In this document: positions 24,674 through 33,331 of the stretch, in pieces | Layout of the letters: every line of letters starts with the position of its first letter | Position numbering within the stretch: position 1 is the stretch's first letter | Origin: Myxococcaceae bacterium | Lineage (GTDB): Bacteria; Myxococcota_A; Polyangia; Polyangiales; Ga0077539 | Reading direction: 5' to 3' | Assembly (NCBI GenBank): GCA_004297725.1 | Contig: SCUS01000052.1 | Coordinates: forward strand, 1-64,000 | DNA: 64,000 bases | Translations under genes and position numbers: made by a program | The notes under the pieces: generated by a model | Seen by the model: only the letters and a program-made list of their open reading frames with translations | Database searches by the model: none | What the model was told of the DNA's origin: nothing

Positions 24674-25588
24674 GTGGAGATCGATCGCTCACGTTGGACG
24701 CATCTGAAGGCGCTGGAGGCGGAGAGCATCCACATCATCCGGGAGGTGGCGGCGGAGTTCGCCAGCCCGGTGATGCTCTACTCCATCGGCAAGGACTCGG
24801 CGGTGATGCTACGGCTCGCGCTGAAGGCCTTCCACCCGGCGCCGCTGCCCTTCCCCCTGCTGCACATCGACACGACGTGGAAGTTCGGGGCGATGATCGA
24901 GTTTCGCGACCGCTTCACCCGCGAGGCGGGGCTCGACCTGCGGGTGCACACCAACGCCGAGGGCCTGGCGCAGGGGATCAACCCCTTCGACCACGGGAGC
25001 TCGCGGTACACGCAGGTGATGAAGACCCAGGCGTTGCTCCAGGCGCTGGAGGCCGGCGGCTACGACGCGGCCTTCGGGGGGGCGCGCCGCGACGAGGAGA
25101 AGTCGCGCGCCAAGGAGCGCGTGTACTCCTTCCGCGACGGCCGAGGGCAGTGGGACCCGAAGAGCCAGCGCCCCGAGCTCTGGAACCTCTACAACGGCCG
25201 GGTGCGCCGGGGAGAGAGCATCCGCGCCTTCCCCCTCTCCAACTGGACCGAGCTGGACGTCTGGCAATACATCTACCTGGAGGACATCCCGATCGTGCCG
25301 CTCTACTTCGCGGCCGTGCGGCCGGTGGTGGAGCGCGAGGGCTCGCTCATCATGGTCGACGACGACCGGATGCGGCTGCGGCCCGGGGAGACGCCGCAGA
25401 TGCGCAGCGTGAGGTTTCGCACGCTGGGCTGCTACCCCCTGAGCGGGGCGGTGCCCTCCACGGCCGCGACGCTGCCGGAGATCATCCGGGAGATGCTGCT
25501 GGCGCGAAGCTCCGAGCGGCAGGGTCGCCTCATCGATCATGATGAAGACGCCTCCATGGAACTGAAGAAGCGCGAAGGCTACTTCTGA
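24674..25588 (+). CDS. cysD: Sulfate adenylyltransferase subunit 2 (CysD)
   Basis: CysD activates sulfate with ATP to adenosine 5'-phosphosulfate (APS), driven by the CysN GTPase, as the first step of sulfate assimilation. The 304-residue protein has the PP-loop '[12 protein letters not shown]' and matches CysD throughout: '[18 protein letters not shown]', '[20 protein letters not shown]', '[16 protein letters not shown]' and '[12 protein letters not shown]' at the C-terminus. Start is GTG 24674. The stop is one base before the ATG of cysN, so the two are translationally linked. No cysH, cysI or separate cysC lies nearby. Confidence 0.96.
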   Translation: MEIDRSRWTHLKALEAESIHIIREVAAEFASPVMLYSIGKDSAVMLRLALKAFHPAPLPFPLLHIDTTWKFGAMIEFRDRFTREAGLDLRVHTNAEGLAQGINPFDHGSSRYTQVMKTQALLQALEAGGYDAAFGGARRDEEKSRAKERVYSFRDGRGQWDPKSQRPELWNLYNGRVRRGESIRAFPLSNWTELDVWQYIYLEDIPIVPLYFAAVRPVVEREGSLIMVDDDRMRLRPGETPQMRSVRFRTLGCYPLSGAVPSTAATLPEIIREMLLARSSERQGRLIDHDEDASMELKKREGYF

Positions 25589-25589
25589 C

Positions 25590-27284
25590 ATGAACGAGCA
25601 CGGAGAGATCGAGCGCGACGTCGAGGGGTGGCTCGCGCGGCACGAGCAGAAGCAGCTGCTGCGCTTCGTCACGGTGGGCTCGGTGGACGACGGCAAGAGC
25701 ACCCTCATCGGGCGCCTGCTGCACGACGCCGACGGCGTCTACGACGACCAGCTCGCGTCGGTGAAGCGGGCGAGCGCGAGGGGCGCCATCCACGACAGCG
25801 CCAACGACGGCGAGGAGATCGACTTCTCGCTCTTCACCGACGGGCTCAAGGCCGAGCGCGAGCAGGGCATCACCATCGACGTGGCCTACCGGTACTTCAC
25901 CACCCCGGCGCGGAAGTACATCCTCGCCGACACCCCCGGGCACGTGCAGTACACGCGCAACATGGCCACCGGGGCGTCGACGGCGGACGTCGCGCTGATC
26001 CTGCTCGACGCGCGCCTCGGGGTGCAGCCGCAGAGCCGGAGGCACGCGTACATCGCCTCGCTGCTGGGCATCCCCAACCTGCTGGTGTGCGTCAACAAGA
26101 TGGACCTCGTGGGCTACGATCCGGCGGTCTTCGAGCGGCTGAGCGAGGGGTTCGGCGGCTTCGCCCGGAGGCTCGGGTTCCGCGACGTGAGCACGCTGCC
26201 GGTGAGCGCCCGGCGCGGCGACAACGTGGTCGCCCGCTCGCGCAAGACCCCCTGGTACGACGGCCCGACGCTGCTGGAGTACCTGGAGCGCGTCCCGGTG
26301 GGGGTGGCGCTCGACCACGCCCCGATGCGCTTCCCGGTGCAGCTCGTGCTGCGCCCGCACCTCGACTACCGCGGCTTCGCGGGCCAGGTGGCCTCCGGGG
26401 CGCTGCGGCCGGGCGACCGGGTGCGGGTGCTCCCCTCGCGCAAGGAGACCACCGTGCGCTCGATCGACGCCTGGACGGGCGAGCTGCCGGTCGCCTACGC
26501 GCCCATGAGCGTGACGGTGCGCCTCGCCGACGAGGTGGACGTCTCCCGCGGCGACATGCTGGTCCCCGTCGACGCGGAGCCTCGGGTGGTGGAGCGCGCG
26601 GTGGCCGACCTCGTGTGGATGAGCGAGCGCCCGCTCGACCTGCGGCGAGCGTACCTGGTCAAGCACACGACCCGGGTCGTCTCCGCGAGGATCGAGCGGG
26701 TGCTGGGGCGCACCGACCTGGAGACCCTGGAGACGCTGCCCGCCGAGGGGATGAGCCTCAACGACATCGGGCGCGTGGTGCTCTCGTGCAGCCGCCCCCT
26801 CTTCGTGGACGCCTACGGCGCCAACCGGGTGACCGGGGCCTTCATCGTGATCGACGCGCTCAGCAACGACACGGTGGCCGCGGGGATGCTGCGCGACGAC
26901 GCGGCGCCGCCGGCGCCCGCCTCCGGGCGGAGGGCGACGTCGCAGGTGGACGCCTGGGAGCGGCGGCGGCGGCTGGGCCACGCGGGCGCGGCGCTCTGGG
27001 TGCCGGACACCGGCGAGGCCGCGAGGGCGACGGCCGTGGCGCTGGAGCGGGCGCTCTTCGACGCGGGCGTGGTGGCGACGCTGCTGGAGGCCGAGGCGGG
27101 CACCGCCGCGCTGGTGGCCGCGGGGGTGGTGGCCGCGGGCGTGGTGGCGGTGTGCCTCGCCGCGGGCGCCAGCGAGGCCACGGCGGACGCGCTGCGACAC
27201 GACGTCGGTGAAGATGCGTTCATTCAAGTAGAGGACGCCGACGGGGCGCTGGCGACGCTCCGGGCGCGGGGGCTCCTGGGGTAG
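25590..27284 (+). CDS. cysN: Sulfate adenylyltransferase subunit 1 (CysN) with remnant APS-kinase domain
   Basis: Residues 1-~440 form a complete CysN GTPase: P-loop 'GSVDDGKST' (30-38), 'DTPGHVQYTRN', 'NKMD' (169-172) and EF-Tu-like beta barrels. With CysD it makes APS from sulfate and ATP at the expense of GTP. Residues ~450-564 resemble the start of a CysC (APS kinase) domain as found in CysNC fusions. 'SQVDAWERRRRLGHAGAALW' aligns with the CysC lead-in, but the P-loop expected after W470 reads 'VPDTGEAARAT' and lacks the GxxGxGK[ST] pattern. 'ALERALFDAG' and the end 'LATLRARGLL' also fit. The middle of APS kinase is missing, leaving ~115 residues instead of ~190. PAPS formation by this protein is therefore unlikely. 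Confidence 0.94.
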   Translation: MNEHGEIERDVEGWLARHEQKQLLRFVTVGSVDDGKSTLIGRLLHDADGVYDDQLASVKRASARGAIHDSANDGEEIDFSLFTDGLKAEREQGITIDVAYRYFTTPARKYILADTPGHVQYTRNMATGASTADVALILLDARLGVQPQSRRHAYIASLLGIPNLLVCVNKMDLVGYDPAVFERLSEGFGGFARRLGFRDVSTLPVSARRGDNVVARSRKTPWYDGPTLLEYLERVPVGVALDHAPMRFPVQLVLRPHLDYRGFAGQVASGALRPGDRVRVLPSRKETTVRSIDAWTGELPVAYAPMSVTVRLADEVDVSRGDMLVPVDAEPRVVERAVADLVWMSERPLDLRRAYLVKHTTRVVSARIERVLGRTDLETLETLPAEGMSLNDIGRVVLSCSRPLFVDAYGANRVTGAFIVIDALSNDTVAAGMLRDDAAPPAPASGRRATSQVDAWERRRRLGHAGAALWVPDTGEAARATAVALERALFDAGVVATLLEAEAGTAALVAAGVVAAGVVAVCLAAGASEATADALRHDVGEDAFIQVEDADGALATLRARGLLG

Positions 27285-27303
27285 AGGGGCCCCGGCGGGG
27301 AGA

Positions 27304-28992
27304 TCAGCCCGCGCGCTCGGCGGGCATCTCCGTGGGCCAGGTGAAGCGGAAGCACGCCCCCTCCCCCTCGGCGGACTCCACCCAGGCCCGGGCCCCCATC
27401 GAGGCGACGATCTTGCGCACCACCGAGAGGCCGATGCCCGTCCCCTCGACCTCATCGCGGGGCTTGAGGGTCTGGAAGATCCCCCAGATGCGCTCGTGGT
27501 AGGCGGGCGGGATGCCGGGGCCGTTGTCGCTCACGGAGAACTCCCAGAACGCCCCCGCCTCGCGCCCGCCGATGCGCACCACCGCCTCGGGCCCGGCGTG
27601 CTTCAGGGCGTTGCTGATGAGGTTCATGAACACCTGCTGAAGCGGCACCCTGGCCGTGCGCAGCACGGGCATCCCAGGCTCGACGGTGATCGTCGCGCCC
27701 GCCGGCGGGGCGAGCAGCTCGATGGCCTCGGCGAGCAGCGCGCCCACGTCCACCTCGCTCACCTCGCGCCCGGTCCGGCCTGCGCGGGAGTAGCTCAGGA
27801 TGCCCTCGATGAGGTCCTCCAGCCGGCGCACCCGGCCGCGGAGCATGGAGAGGTGCCCCCGGGCCGACTCGGTGATGTGCTCGCCGAGGTCCTCCTCGAT
27901 CCACTCGGAGAGCGCCGCGATGCCCCTCAGCGGGGCCTTGAGGTCGTGCGAGGCCACGTGCGCGAAGCCGTCGAGCTCGGCGTTGCTGCGCTCGAGCGCC
28001 GCGATGAGCTCCTCGGCGCGCGCCACCGCCCGGCGCGCCTCGCGGTAGAGCAGCGAGTTGTCCACCGCGGCCGCGGTGCGCAGCGCGAACTCCTCGACGA
28101 GGCTGAGGTCCGCGGGGCCGAGGGTGCGGCCGGAGACGTCCGTGACCAGCGAGAGCGCGCCGACGATGCGGTCGCGCACCTTCAGCGGGACGATCATCGC
28201 CGAGCGCACCCCGAGCGCCTTCAGCACCCGGAGCTGGTCTTCATCGACGGCGACGCTGGCGAGCACCTCGTCGTCCACCTTCGAGAGAAACACCGCCTGG
28301 CCGGTGCGCAGCATCCGCGCGACGCCGAGGGGCTGCTCGGGCCCGAGCAGGTGCTGCTCGTGGAGCCGCCGGGCGAGGGCCTCCTTCTCCGGGTCGACGT
28401 TGGCGACGGCCACGCGCCTCGCGGTGCGACCGTCCTCCGAGAGGTACACCCCGCAGCCGTCGCAGAGGGCCGGGACCGCGAGGCGCACCGCGCGCCGGAG
28501 GGTGTCCTCGTAGTCGAGCGTGGAGGCGATCTCTCGGCTGGCCTCCAGCAGGAAGCGCTGCCGCTCCTCCGCGCGCCTCTGCTCGGAGAGGTCTCGGATG
28601 TAGCCCGCGAAGAGGGTGCCCGCGCTCCCGGTCACCATCGCGATGGCGAGCTCCACCGGGAGCTCGGTGCCGTCCGAGCGCTGGGCGGTGAGCGTGACGC
28701 GACGGCCCAGGATGGTCGCCTGCCGGGTGGCCACGAAGCGCGCGAGCGCCGCCCGGTGCGCCTCGCGGAAGCGCTCCGGGATGATGAGCTCCGCCAGCAG
28801 GCGGCCGATCGCGGCGGCGCGGGAGTACCCGAACACCTGCTCCGCGGCGGGGTTGAACTCCCGCACGCGCCCCGCCTCGTCCATCACGATGATGGGGTCG
28901 AGGGCCGCCCCGAAGACGGCGATCTGCAGCGCCTCGACGTCGAGCGTCGAGAGGCGAGCGACAGGGCCCTCGATGGACTTCTCCATGCTCAT
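27304..28992 (-). CDS. Cytoplasmic PAS-GAF sensor histidine kinase
   Basis: This 562-residue kinase has no membrane helix. A PAS domain spans about 20-145 ('DPIIVMDEAGRVREFNPAAE', 'YIRDLSEQRRAEER'), and a GAF domain about 155-315 with several Cys near 'PALCDGCGVYL'. HisKA has H349 in 'FAHVASHDLKAPLRGI', of the bacteriophytochrome/light-sensor class. The HATPase has 'NLISNALKHA', 'SDNGPGIP' and 'GTGIGLSVVRKIV'. The ATG at 28992 begins just before the PAS domain; the longer frame is antisense to the next gene's neighbourhood. No response regulator is adjacent. It is downstream of the deoxynucleoside kinase on the same strand (65-bp gap). Confidence 0.9.
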   Translation of the reverse strand: MSMEKSIEGPVARLSTLDVEALQIAVFGAALDPIIVMDEAGRVREFNPAAEQVFGYSRAAAIGRLLAELIIPERFREAHRAALARFVATRQATILGRRVTLTAQRSDGTELPVELAIAMVTGSAGTLFAGYIRDLSEQRRAEERQRFLLEASREIASTLDYEDTLRRAVRLAVPALCDGCGVYLSEDGRTARRVAVANVDPEKEALARRLHEQHLLGPEQPLGVARMLRTGQAVFLSKVDDEVLASVAVDEDQLRVLKALGVRSAMIVPLKVRDRIVGALSLVTDVSGRTLGPADLSLVEEFALRTAAAVDNSLLYREARRAVARAEELIAALERSNAELDGFAHVASHDLKAPLRGIAALSEWIEEDLGEHITESARGHLSMLRGRVRRLEDLIEGILSYSRAGRTGREVSEVDVGALLAEAIELLAPPAGATITVEPGMPVLRTARVPLQQVFMNLISNALKHAGPEAVVRIGGREAGAFWEFSVSDNGPGIPPAYHERIWGIFQTLKPRDEVEGTGIGLSVVRKIVASMGARAWVESAEGEGACFRFTWPTEMPAERAG

Positions 28993-29057
28993 TCGTACCA
29001 CCCGTCCCGGCTCCGTTGGCGATGCCCCGGCGCGGACGGGTCGGGCAGCGACGAGAC

Positions 29058-29675
29058 TCAGCGCAGCGCGCCGCGGATCGTCTCCAGCAGCTGCTGCCGG
29101 TGGAAGAGCTCGGTCACGTAGTCCATGCGGTCGGTCTCGAGCACCAGCGTGGGCGAGCGGTCGTAGCGGGCGAACCACTGCTCGTAGAGCCCGTGCAGCG
29201 CGCGCAGGTAGGGCGTGGGGATCGACTGCTCGTAGTCACGGCCTCGCATCTGGATGCGCTTGCGGAGGGTCTTCACCTCGCAGCGCAGGTAGATCATGAG
29301 GTCGGGCGGGCGCAGCTCGCTGCGGAGCGAGGTATAGAGGTCGGAGTACGTCGCCCAGTCGCGGTCGTTGATGTGGCCCTGCTGGTGGAGGTACTGGGCG
29401 AAGATCTCCGCGTCCTCGTCCAGCGTACGGTCCTGCACCACGCCGCGGCCCGAGGCCTCGAGCTCCCGGTGGATCTTGAAGCGCTTCACCAGGAAGAAGA
29501 GCTGGCTGTTGAAGGCCCAGCGCGGCATGTCGGCGTAGAAGTCCGCGAGGTACGGGTTCTCGTCGTGCGGCTCGAAGAAGGGCGTGAGCTCGAACTGCTG
29601 GCAGAGCCACTTCACCAGGCTCGATTTGCCAGCGCCCATGTTGCCGGCCACGGCGATGTAGCGAGGGGGTGCCAT
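29058..29675 (-). CDS. Deoxynucleoside kinase
   Basis: This 205-residue protein phosphorylates deoxynucleosides with ATP for nucleotide salvage. It has the P-loop 'GNMGAGKSSL' (11-20), 'FFEPHDENPYLADFYADM', the catalytic 'VVQDRTLDEDAEIF' (Glu/Asp-Arg-Ser/Thr motif) and 'YLRCEVKTLRKRIQMRGRDY' as the lid region. The family is dNK/dGK-dAK, as in Lactobacillus deoxyadenosine/deoxyguanosine kinase. Base preference cannot be read reliably; the motif set is closer to bacterial dGK/dAK than to thymidine kinase. It is cytoplasmic. Its neighbours on the same strand are unrelated in function. Confidence 0.93.
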   Translation of the reverse strand: MAPPRYIAVAGNMGAGKSSLVKWLCQQFELTPFFEPHDENPYLADFYADMPRWAFNSQLFFLVKRFKIHRELEASGRGVVQDRTLDEDAEIFAQYLHQQGHINDRDWATYSDLYTSLRSELRPPDLMIYLRCEVKTLRKRIQMRGRDYEQSIPTPYLRALHGLYEQWFARYDRSPTLVLETDRMDYVTELFHRQQLLETIRGALR

Positions 29676-29726
29676 CGGTGAGCGGGAGGGTAGTGCCCCG
29701 GGCGCCCGCGCCGACAGTTTCCGGCG

Positions 29727-30764
29727 TCAGTCGTCGTCGTCGTCGACCGCGACCTCGTCGGAGTCCGCGGACTCGTCGATGGTGCCGTCGAGCTCCACCC
29801 TCCGCCGCCGCGACTGCGGGGCCTCGCGGCGCACCGCGCTCTCCGGAGCCACCGTGGACTCCGCCGCCGGGGCGAGCACCACCGGGGTCGAGGTCGACGG
29901 CGCCATGGGCCGCGCGGTCAGCACCGGAGGGGCCGCCATCACCGGCGAGCTGCGCCGCGCCGTCGCGCGCTGCTGCCAGAGGCGGGCGAGCGAGGGCAGC
30001 ACCGTGGCGCGCAGCAGCCTCAGCAGCCCGTCGGGCATCGAGAGGGTCTCGTGGCCGTCGTCCTCCAGCGGCGCCCCGAGGTCGCGCGCCCGCTGGAGCA
30101 GCTCCAGGGTCCTGAGCATCCCCTGCTCCCTCACCGCGGCCAGGGTGGCCACGTCGAAGCGCGCGCCCAGCACCGCCGCCGCCCGCAGGGTCATCAGCTC
30201 GTCCGGGCCCATGGCCTGGAGCGCCGCCGCCCACTGGCCTTCGTCCGCCAAGGCCGCGGGCGTCGCCGTGGCCGTCGCCATGACCTCCACCGCCCCGAGC
30301 TCCCTCGCGGTGTCGAAGAGCGCCTGCGCCTCGCCCGAGAGCGGATCGCCCGTGAAGCCCAGCACCACGGGCATCCGCAGCGAGCCCGGCATGGAGAGCC
30401 ACCGTCGCAGCAGGGCCAGGGTCTCGTGGTCGGCGTGGTTCACCTGATCGAAGAGCAGCGCGCAGCCCGACGGGGTCTTCGCCGCGAGGCGGTTGATGGC
30501 GCGGGCCAGCGCCTCGGGGCGGGCTCCCTCGCCCACCCGCATCATGCCGATGGAGTCGATGGCGTGCTCCTCGCCGATCCACTGGAGGGCGCGCGCGGCC
30601 GCCTCGCGCAGCGGCCCGAGGGGCTTGGACCCCTCCTCGCAGCGCACCCTCAGCGCCGCCCACCCCGGCGGGATGGGCAGCACCATGGGCAGCTCGCCCC
30701 GCACCAGCACCGGGTGCCCTTCGGTGAGGGCGCGCTGCATCGCGTGAGCGTCGAGTTGGTTCAT
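29727..30764 (-). CDS. AAA_16-like protein lacking the Walker A motif
   Basis: This 345-residue protein looks like the NTPase part of LuxR/adenylate-cyclase-associated AAA_16 proteins. 'CALLFDQVNHADHETLALLR' (101-120) matches the Walker B region, and 'LRAAAVLGARFDVATLAAVR' matches the helical domain after it. At the N-terminus, where 'GEPGIGKS' is expected, the sequence is 'VRGELPMVLPIPPGWAAL' (21-38), so ATP binding is probably lost. The C-terminal ~100 residues are low-complexity and end in an acidic Asp run. There is no DNA-binding domain. It lies 10 bp after the copper monooxygenase gene and is likely co-transcribed with it. Homology is inferred from motif order, not certain. Confidence 0.7.
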   Translation of the reverse strand: MNQLDAHAMQRALTEGHPVLVRGELPMVLPIPPGWAALRVRCEEGSKPLGPLREAAARALQWIGEEHAIDSIGMMRVGEGARPEALARAINRLAAKTPSGCALLFDQVNHADHETLALLRRWLSMPGSLRMPVVLGFTGDPLSGEAQALFDTARELGAVEVMATATATPAALADEGQWAAALQAMGPDELMTLRAAAVLGARFDVATLAAVREQGMLRTLELLQRARDLGAPLEDDGHETLSMPDGLLRLLRATVLPSLARLWQQRATARRSSPVMAAPPVLTARPMAPSTSTPVVLAPAAESTVAPESAVRREAPQSRRRRVELDGTIDESADSDEVAVDDDDD

Positions 30765-30774
30765 GAAGGGTGGT

Positions 30775-32670
30775 TTACCCCTCGCGGCGGAAGATGTACC
30801 GCGGGGTGATCATCACGCCCCCTTCGCTCTGGGTCGGCAGGCCCACGGTGAGGCGCTCTCCCTCGACCTCGTACTGCACCGTCGAAGGAACATCCCTCGA
30901 CCCGCTCGGGCACTGCGCCGTGAGCGAGAGGGGCGAGCGGGCCTCGCCGGGGTACGTCGCGGTGAAGCTGATGGGGATGTCCTGCGCGTAGCGGGCGCCG
31001 GTGGTCACCACGATGTTGATGGCGCTGGCGAGGTCGACGATCACCCGCCCCGCCTCGGTCCAGAGCTGGCCCCGGCCGCGGAGGTTGGAGTTGGTGAGGC
31101 TGAGGGTGCCGATGGGCGTGCGGTCGGTGCTGGCCCAGTACTCGATGGCGATGAGCTCCCAGTGGCCCGCGGGGATGACTCCCCCGGCGAGCACCGGCGG
31201 CGTCCCGACGCGCAGCGGGCTGGTGACCAGCGGCAGCGTGGTGGAGGCGCCGGGCGGGGCGCAGGTGCCCGGGCGGTACATCACGTCGGTGGTCTCGCGG
31301 ATGGCCTCGTCGCAGAAGCGCTCCGGCGGGGGCGGGGTGACGTACGCGAAGTTGAAGCACATCTCGTCGGAGGTGCGCACCCCGGAGGTCACCGTGCGGC
31401 TGGTGGTGTTGTTGAAGCTGCAGCGGGTGATCACCCGGTCGCCCGCCCGGAAGGTGACCGGGGTGTCGTAGAAGAGCTGCGACTCGAAGCGCCACCCCTG
31501 GAGGGAGATGAGCGGCTCGACGGCCCCGGAGGCGCGCACGATGGTCTCCTCGAAGTCGGTGCCGAGCTCGTGCATGTGGGGCATCCCGGTGAGCAGCCGG
31601 GTGCCCGCGGTGAGGGTGCACGCGCTCTCGGCGGTGCCGGCGCTGCGCGCAGGAATCGAGAAGCCCGTCGGGCCCATGGAGACCATGCCCCACTCGGTTC
31701 CGCCCGGGGGGGCGTGGAAGACCCGGACGCCGGTGCTGTCGACGATGCCCGGCAGGTGGCGACCGTTGTTGTAGTGGATCTGCATCACGTACCGCTCCCC
31801 CGGCGCCACGCGCAGCCCGCCGTCGGGAAACTGCATCGCGTCCTGCCCCGGCGCCCAGGCGTACGCGTACTCGCTCCCCTCGGGCATGCTGTAGCAGGAG
31901 TACGGGGTGTTGGGAGAGCGGCGCATCGGGTCGCGCAGCAGCACCACGTGGTGCACCACCGCCGACTGGTCGACGCGCACCTCGAAGCGGCGGATGAAGC
32001 GCGCCTCGGTCACCGGGGCGTCGAAGACGAAGCACTGGTAGCGGTCGGAGACGTCGGGACCAACCGCGTAGCGGTTGGCCAGCAGGTCGAAGTGGGGCAG
32101 GTCCGCGGGCGCCATCTCCGGCGAGCGGTACACCCCCGCCGAGGCGCGGAGCCCCGTCCCCGCCGGGGCCGTCTGGGCGCCGCAGGTGGCCCACTGCACG
32201 ATGCCGTTGCGCACCTCGTCGGTCGGCGAAGGCGTGCCCGCCGGGGGCATCCGCCCGGTGATCAGGTTGGCCGCGATGCGATCGACCCGGCGCATCCCCG
32301 CCGCCCCGAGGAGGTTGGCGTCGTAGTCGAGCAGCGAGAAGGGCGCCCCGTAGCTGGGGGTGGCGCCGTGGCAGGTGCCGCACTGGCGCTGCACGTGGCC
32401 GCGCATCTGCGAGTCCCAGAGCGCGCGGTCGGGGACGCAGACGCCCGGGCCGGCGTCCGCGGGAGGGATGGGATTACCATCGCTGGTAAAGCCGAGGTCG
32501 CTGGCGACGCCGAGGTCCGTGGGCGCGGCGCCATCGCTGGCGCTCGACACCGGGGTGTCGGCGGCTACGGCGGCGTCTGCAGGGGTGGCCGCGGTGGTGC
32601 CGCAGCCGGCGAGCGCCGCGCCCGCGAAGAGTCCAAGTCCGACGTATCCCAGGCGGGTGGAGGAGCGCAT
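30775..32670 (-). CDS. Copper type II monooxygenase-like (PHM/DBH-like) lipoprotein with a c-heme motif
   Basis: This 631-residue protein starts at ATG 32670 with a lipoprotein signal (LAGC, Cys23). A CxxCH heme site (C97-H101, 'QCGTCHG') lies in a cytochrome c-like N-terminal domain. The rest matches peptidylglycine/dopamine-type copper monooxygenases. CuH-type ligands are 'VVHHVVLL' (H240, H241) and 'QIHYNN' (H299). CuM-type ligands are 'MPHMHELG' (H365, H367) and the Met in 'SDEMCFNF' (M437). These enzymes hydroxylate C-H bonds using O2 and an electron donor; the heme could deliver electrons. It is probably exposed in the periplasm or on the surface. The substrate is unknown. It is preceded by a discoidin-like gene. 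Confidence 0.9.
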   Translation of the reverse strand: MRSSTRLGYVGLGLFAGAALAGCGTTAATPADAAVAADTPVSSASDGAAPTDLGVASDLGFTSDGNPIPPADAGPGVCVPDRALWDSQMRGHVQRQCGTCHGATPSYGAPFSLLDYDANLLGAAGMRRVDRIAANLITGRMPPAGTPSPTDEVRNGIVQWATCGAQTAPAGTGLRASAGVYRSPEMAPADLPHFDLLANRYAVGPDVSDRYQCFVFDAPVTEARFIRRFEVRVDQSAVVHHVVLLRDPMRRSPNTPYSCYSMPEGSEYAYAWAPGQDAMQFPDGGLRVAPGERYVMQIHYNNGRHLPGIVDSTGVRVFHAPPGGTEWGMVSMGPTGFSIPARSAGTAESACTLTAGTRLLTGMPHMHELGTDFEETIVRASGAVEPLISLQGWRFESQLFYDTPVTFRAGDRVITRCSFNNTTSRTVTSGVRTSDEMCFNFAYVTPPPPERFCDEAIRETTDVMYRPGTCAPPGASTTLPLVTSPLRVGTPPVLAGGVIPAGHWELIAIEYWASTDRTPIGTLSLTNSNLRGRGQLWTEAGRVIVDLASAINIVVTTGARYAQDIPISFTATYPGEARSPLSLTAQCPSGSRDVPSTVQYEVEGERLTVGLPTQSEGGVMITPRYIFRREG

Positions 32671-32737
32671 CGGGCGGGGAGAGTACCCCGAAGGCTCGCC
32701 CCGCCTACAGGGCTGCGCCCCGCCTCTCGGGGCCATG

Positions 32738-33292
32738 TCACCGTATCTCCACCCAGCTCAGGTTGAGCTGCGTCGGGCGAGGCACCCGGAGCCGCACATA
32801 GCGCGCCCGGGTCTCGGGGAACACCGCCCGCCAGGTGTCGAAGGGCTCCTCCCGGCGGGCGAGCTGACGCCACCGCGCCCGGTCGTCCGAGGCCTCGACC
32901 ACCAGGGGGTTGGCCCAGTCGCGGCAGCAGTCGAGGCGGTTGACCACGCGCACCAGGGTGATGTCCCGGGGGGAGCCGAGGTCGAACTCGATCCACGGGG
33001 CGGGCTCGCTCTGGGTCTGGAAGAAGATGTTGGGCAGGCCCTCGGAGGTCGTGTCGAAGCCCCGGGCGGCGGTGGGGGCGTCGCCGACGGCGCTGCTGAT
33101 GCGCCAGGGGGCGTGCCTCGCGAGCTCGGGCCGGAGCGCCAGCCGAAGCTCCCGGGCGCCCGCGACGGCGAAGCCCAGGGTGAGCAGCAGCACGGTCCAT
33201 CGCCAGGCGCGCTCGCGCCAGAGGGCAGCGGGCCCGTCGTCCTCGACGGTGGTGGGCCAGAGCCAGCGCGAGAGGGTCTGCGGGGTCGACAC
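32738..33292 (-). CDS. Single-pass membrane protein with discoidin (F5/8 type C)-like domain
   Basis: This 184-residue protein (GTG 33292) has a short polar N-terminus, one membrane helix at about 32-50 and an outer domain. The domain contains 'PWIEFDLGSPRDITLVRVVN', 'NPLVVEASDDRARWRQL' and the end 'ARYVRLRVPRPTQLNLSWVE'. This strand order and the 'YVRLRV' ending are typical of F5/8 type C (discoidin) domains, which bind carbohydrate or lipid. It is divergent from the first glycosyltransferase gene (39-bp gap), which suggests a link to cell-surface glycans. The start is uncertain; the long frame upstream is antisense to the glycosyltransferase. Confidence 0.75.
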   Translation of the reverse strand: MSTPQTLSRWLWPTTVEDDGPAALWRERAWRWTVLLLTLGFAVAGARELRLALRPELARHAPWRISSAVGDAPTAARGFDTTSEGLPNIFFQTQSEPAPWIEFDLGSPRDITLVRVVNRLDCCRDWANPLVVEASDDRARWRQLARREEPFDTWRAVFPETRARYVRLRVPRPTQLNLSWVEIR

Positions 33293-33331
33293 GGCCGCAC
33301 TGATATCGCAAGCCGTGGGCCCACCGGAAGG

